DNA of 64,000 nucleotides, taken from contig NZ_JAVJSQ010000031.1 of assembly GCF_040219335.1 (NCBI RefSeq), forward strand, positions 62,001 to 126,000. Reading direction: 5' to 3'. The translations under genes and the position numbers were made by a program. The notes below the pieces were generated by a model. It did not search any database. It was not told where the DNA came from and was given only the letters and a program-made list of their open reading frames with translations. Below are positions 62,349 through 64,000 of the stretch, piece by piece. Positions within the stretch are counted from its first letter, which is position 1; the number at the start of each line of letters is the position of its first letter. This stretch comes from Gimesia sp. (GTDB lineage Bacteria; Planctomycetota; Planctomycetia; Planctomycetales; Planctomycetaceae).

Positions 62349-62623
62349 TGAGGTTTCAAAAGATTACGGATCAGGGTCGATATCGTCAAGTTCCAGAACA
62401 CTTTCTGTGAAAAAAACTGCTGATTGGAAGAGTCGGTCGACCTGTCTGACCGATCATATCAATTTCACAGGATTCTCACGTTTTGCCTGCAAAACTGCGA
62501 ACATTGACGCGGGCTGTGCCTGTCGAATATAAAGACCGTACCTCTTTCGAACTGCCTGATCAGTGAGCCCTTTGTAACGGCGACTGTGGCGGTTCCGACT
62601 TTAGAAGAAGTTCAATAAATCGA

Positions 62624-64000
62624 ATGATTCAGATCAAGTTACCCGATGGAAGCGTAAAGGAATTTCCCGAAAACAGTTCAGCACTCGATGTCGCCCAGTC
62701 AATTGGGGAGCGGCTGGCCAATGCAGTCGTCGCCGCGGAAGTGGACGGAACCATTTGTGATGCGTTCCGCCCTCTGAAGGACATCTCTGACTCCAATGAA
62801 ATCTCACTCCGCCTGCTTACCGAGCGGGACGCCGAAGCACTCGGCGTGATGCGACACTCCTGTGCCCACATCATGGCACGGGCAGTAATGCGGCTCTGGC
62901 CCGATATCCAGTTGGCATTCGGTCCCACTCTGCCGCACGGCTTTTACTACGATTTTGGCCTGGAACACACCATCAGCGAAGATGACTTCCCCAAAATCGA
63001 AGAAGAGATGAAGAAGATCATCAAGGAAGAAGAGCCCTTCGAACGCTTCTCGCTCGACCGGGAAGAAGCCGTCTCCTTCGTGAATGAGATGCACCAGTCA
63101 TCCAAAGCCGAGCATATCGCTACCGGTCTGGCTGACCATCCGCAGCTCAGCTTCTACCGCCAGGGCGAATTTGTCGACCTCTGTCGCGGTCCGCACATTC
63201 CCGATGCGGGGAAAGTCAAAGCCTTCAAGCTGCTCTCGATTGCCGGTTCCTACTGGAAAGGGGATGCCGGAAACAAACCGCTGCAGCGTCTGTACGGCAC
63301 TGCCTGGTTCAGCAAGAAGGACATGAAAAAATACCTGGAACAGGTGGAAGAGGCTAAACGCCGTGACCACCGTGTGCTGGGGAAAAAGCTGGGCCTGTTC
63401 CAGATTAATCCCGAAGTCGGTCAGGGACTCTGCCTCTGGCTGCCCAAAGGGGCCACCATCCGTGCGGTCCTCGAAGACTTCATCAAGGTGGAACTGACCC
63501 GCCTGGGTTATCAGCCCGTCTATTCGCCTCACATCGGTCGTGTGGAACTCTACGAAACCAGTGGGCACTTTCCTTATTACCGCGATTCCCAGTTCGCTCC
63601 GCTGTTCGGCCACGACGCCGGCCAGCTGGTCGACTTCTGGGTGCGTAAACTGGAAGAAGACGACCTCTCCGCTGAGCAGGAAGAGACCCTGTTCCAGTCC
63701 TCGCGGGTCATGAACTGCGACTTCGAATTTCCCCCTGGTGCAAGCCGGGAAGAGAAACTCAAAATTCTCAAGGACTGGGAACACAAGCATGAGCGGTTCC
63801 TGCTCAAGCCGATGAACTGTCCGCACCATGCGAAGATGTATCAGGCAATGCCGCGCAGCTATCGCGACTTGCCCGTCCGCCTGGCCGAATTCGGGACCGT
63901 GTATCGTCACGAACAGACCGGCGAATTGAACGGGATGCTTCGCGTACGGGGCCTGACCCAGGACGACGCTCACATTTTCTGTACTCCCGAGCAGGTCGAA
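62624..64000 (+). CDS. thrS: Threonyl-tRNA synthetase (partial, 3' end beyond window)
   Basis: The first 459 residues are present. The TGS domain ([19 protein letters not shown]) is followed by the editing domain with [14 protein letters not shown] (HxxxH zinc/editing site) and [10 protein letters not shown], then the catalytic core with [29 protein letters not shown] and [24 protein letters not shown]. It charges tRNA-Thr with threonine and clears mischarged serine. ATG 62624 gives the standard N-terminus. It does not obviously belong to the tRNA-Val transcript. Confidence 0.95.
   Translation, partial: MIQIKLPDGSVKEFPENSSALDVAQSIGERLANAVVAAEVDGTICDAFRPLKDISDSNEISLRLLTERDAEALGVMRHSCAHIMARAVMRLWPDIQLAFGPTLPHGFYYDFGLEHTISEDDFPKIEEEMKKIIKEEEPFERFSLDREEAVSFVNEMHQSSKAEHIATGLADHPQLSFYRQGEFVDLCRGPHIPDAGKVKAFKLLSIAGSYWKGDAGNKPLQRLYGTAWFSKKDMKKYLEQVEEAKRRDHRVLGKKLGLFQINPEVGQGLCLWLPKGATIRAVLEDFIKVELTRLGYQPVYSPHIGRVELYETSGHFPYYRDSQFAPLFGHDAGQLVDFWVRKLEEDDLSAEQEETLFQSSRVMNCDFEFPPGASREEKLKILKDWEHKHERFLLKPMNCPHHAKMYQAMPRSYRDLPVRLAEFGTVYRHEQTGELNGMLRVRGLTQDDAHIFCTPEQVE

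Noticed and set aside
1..64000. Insertion sequences, integrases, CRISPR arrays, rRNA genes and riboswitches
   Set aside because: None was recognised by motif or structure in either strand; absence is only as sure as reading by eye allows.

Overview
The window looks like a planctomycete chromosome, most likely from the Gimesia group of the Planctomycetaceae. This is inferred from gene content: a DUF1559 protein with a prepilin-type leader, PcfJ-family proteins, many small DUF proteins, a CusA/CusB/TolC operon with planctomycete-style accessory genes, and moderate G+C. No rRNA, insertion sequence, integrase or CRISPR array was seen. One tRNA, tRNA-Val(GAC), is present. Genes are dense, on both strands, and mostly in short operons.

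Layout. 1-7.3 kb holds small housekeeping and accessory genes: GNAT acetyltransferase, VOC protein, DUF805 protein, SET-domain protein, DUF2314 lipoprotein, zinc-ribbon protein and YggL-like protein. A TetR regulator, a carboxymuconolactone decarboxylase-fold protein and a PNPOx-like protein follow, with matching TetR operators. 7.3-11.3 kb holds an inverse-autotransporter/beta-helix protein and an ACP-SUMF1 fusion. 11.3-25.8 kb is an RNA-repair island. 26-33.7 kb is mostly an arsenic-resistance island: two VOC/ArsI-type proteins (one fused to a methyltransferase-like domain), ArsC, ACR3, two ArsR proteins, DUF488, MFS and PhyH. 33.7-49.2 kb holds unrelated single genes, including DUF1559, TspO, UvsE, SLC13-TrkA_C, TPR, class I aldolase, DoxX, a dual-specificity phosphatase, a serpin and a PAS-GGDEF-EAL protein. 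49.5-52 kb is a MarR-controlled redox operon (pirin, DoxX, FMN reductase) with twin operators. 53.4-61.2 kb is a Cus/Czc-type efflux operon. The right end holds tRNA-Val and the start of thrS.

The most notable system is the RNA-repair island. The core operon encodes an RNA ligase, an HD-phosphohydrolase/polynucleotide kinase fusion, Hen1, an unrecognised 300-residue protein, the three-domain Pnkp, and two YcgL-like nucleotidyltransferases. Most junctions overlap or are short. Upstream lie a second polynucleotide-kinase-like protein overlapping a Thg1-like 3'-5' polymerase, and two paralogous PcfJ-family proteins. Together these could supply two separate end-healing and sealing routes (Pnkp/Hen1, and ligase/HD-kinase), 2'-O-methyl protection of repaired ends, and nucleotide addition at 5' and possibly 3' ends. 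Pnkp/Hen1 is an established bacterial RNA-repair pair. Combining it with a second ligase route, Thg1, paired nucleotidyltransferases, PcfJ proteins and an orphan gene is the best candidate here for an under-described system.
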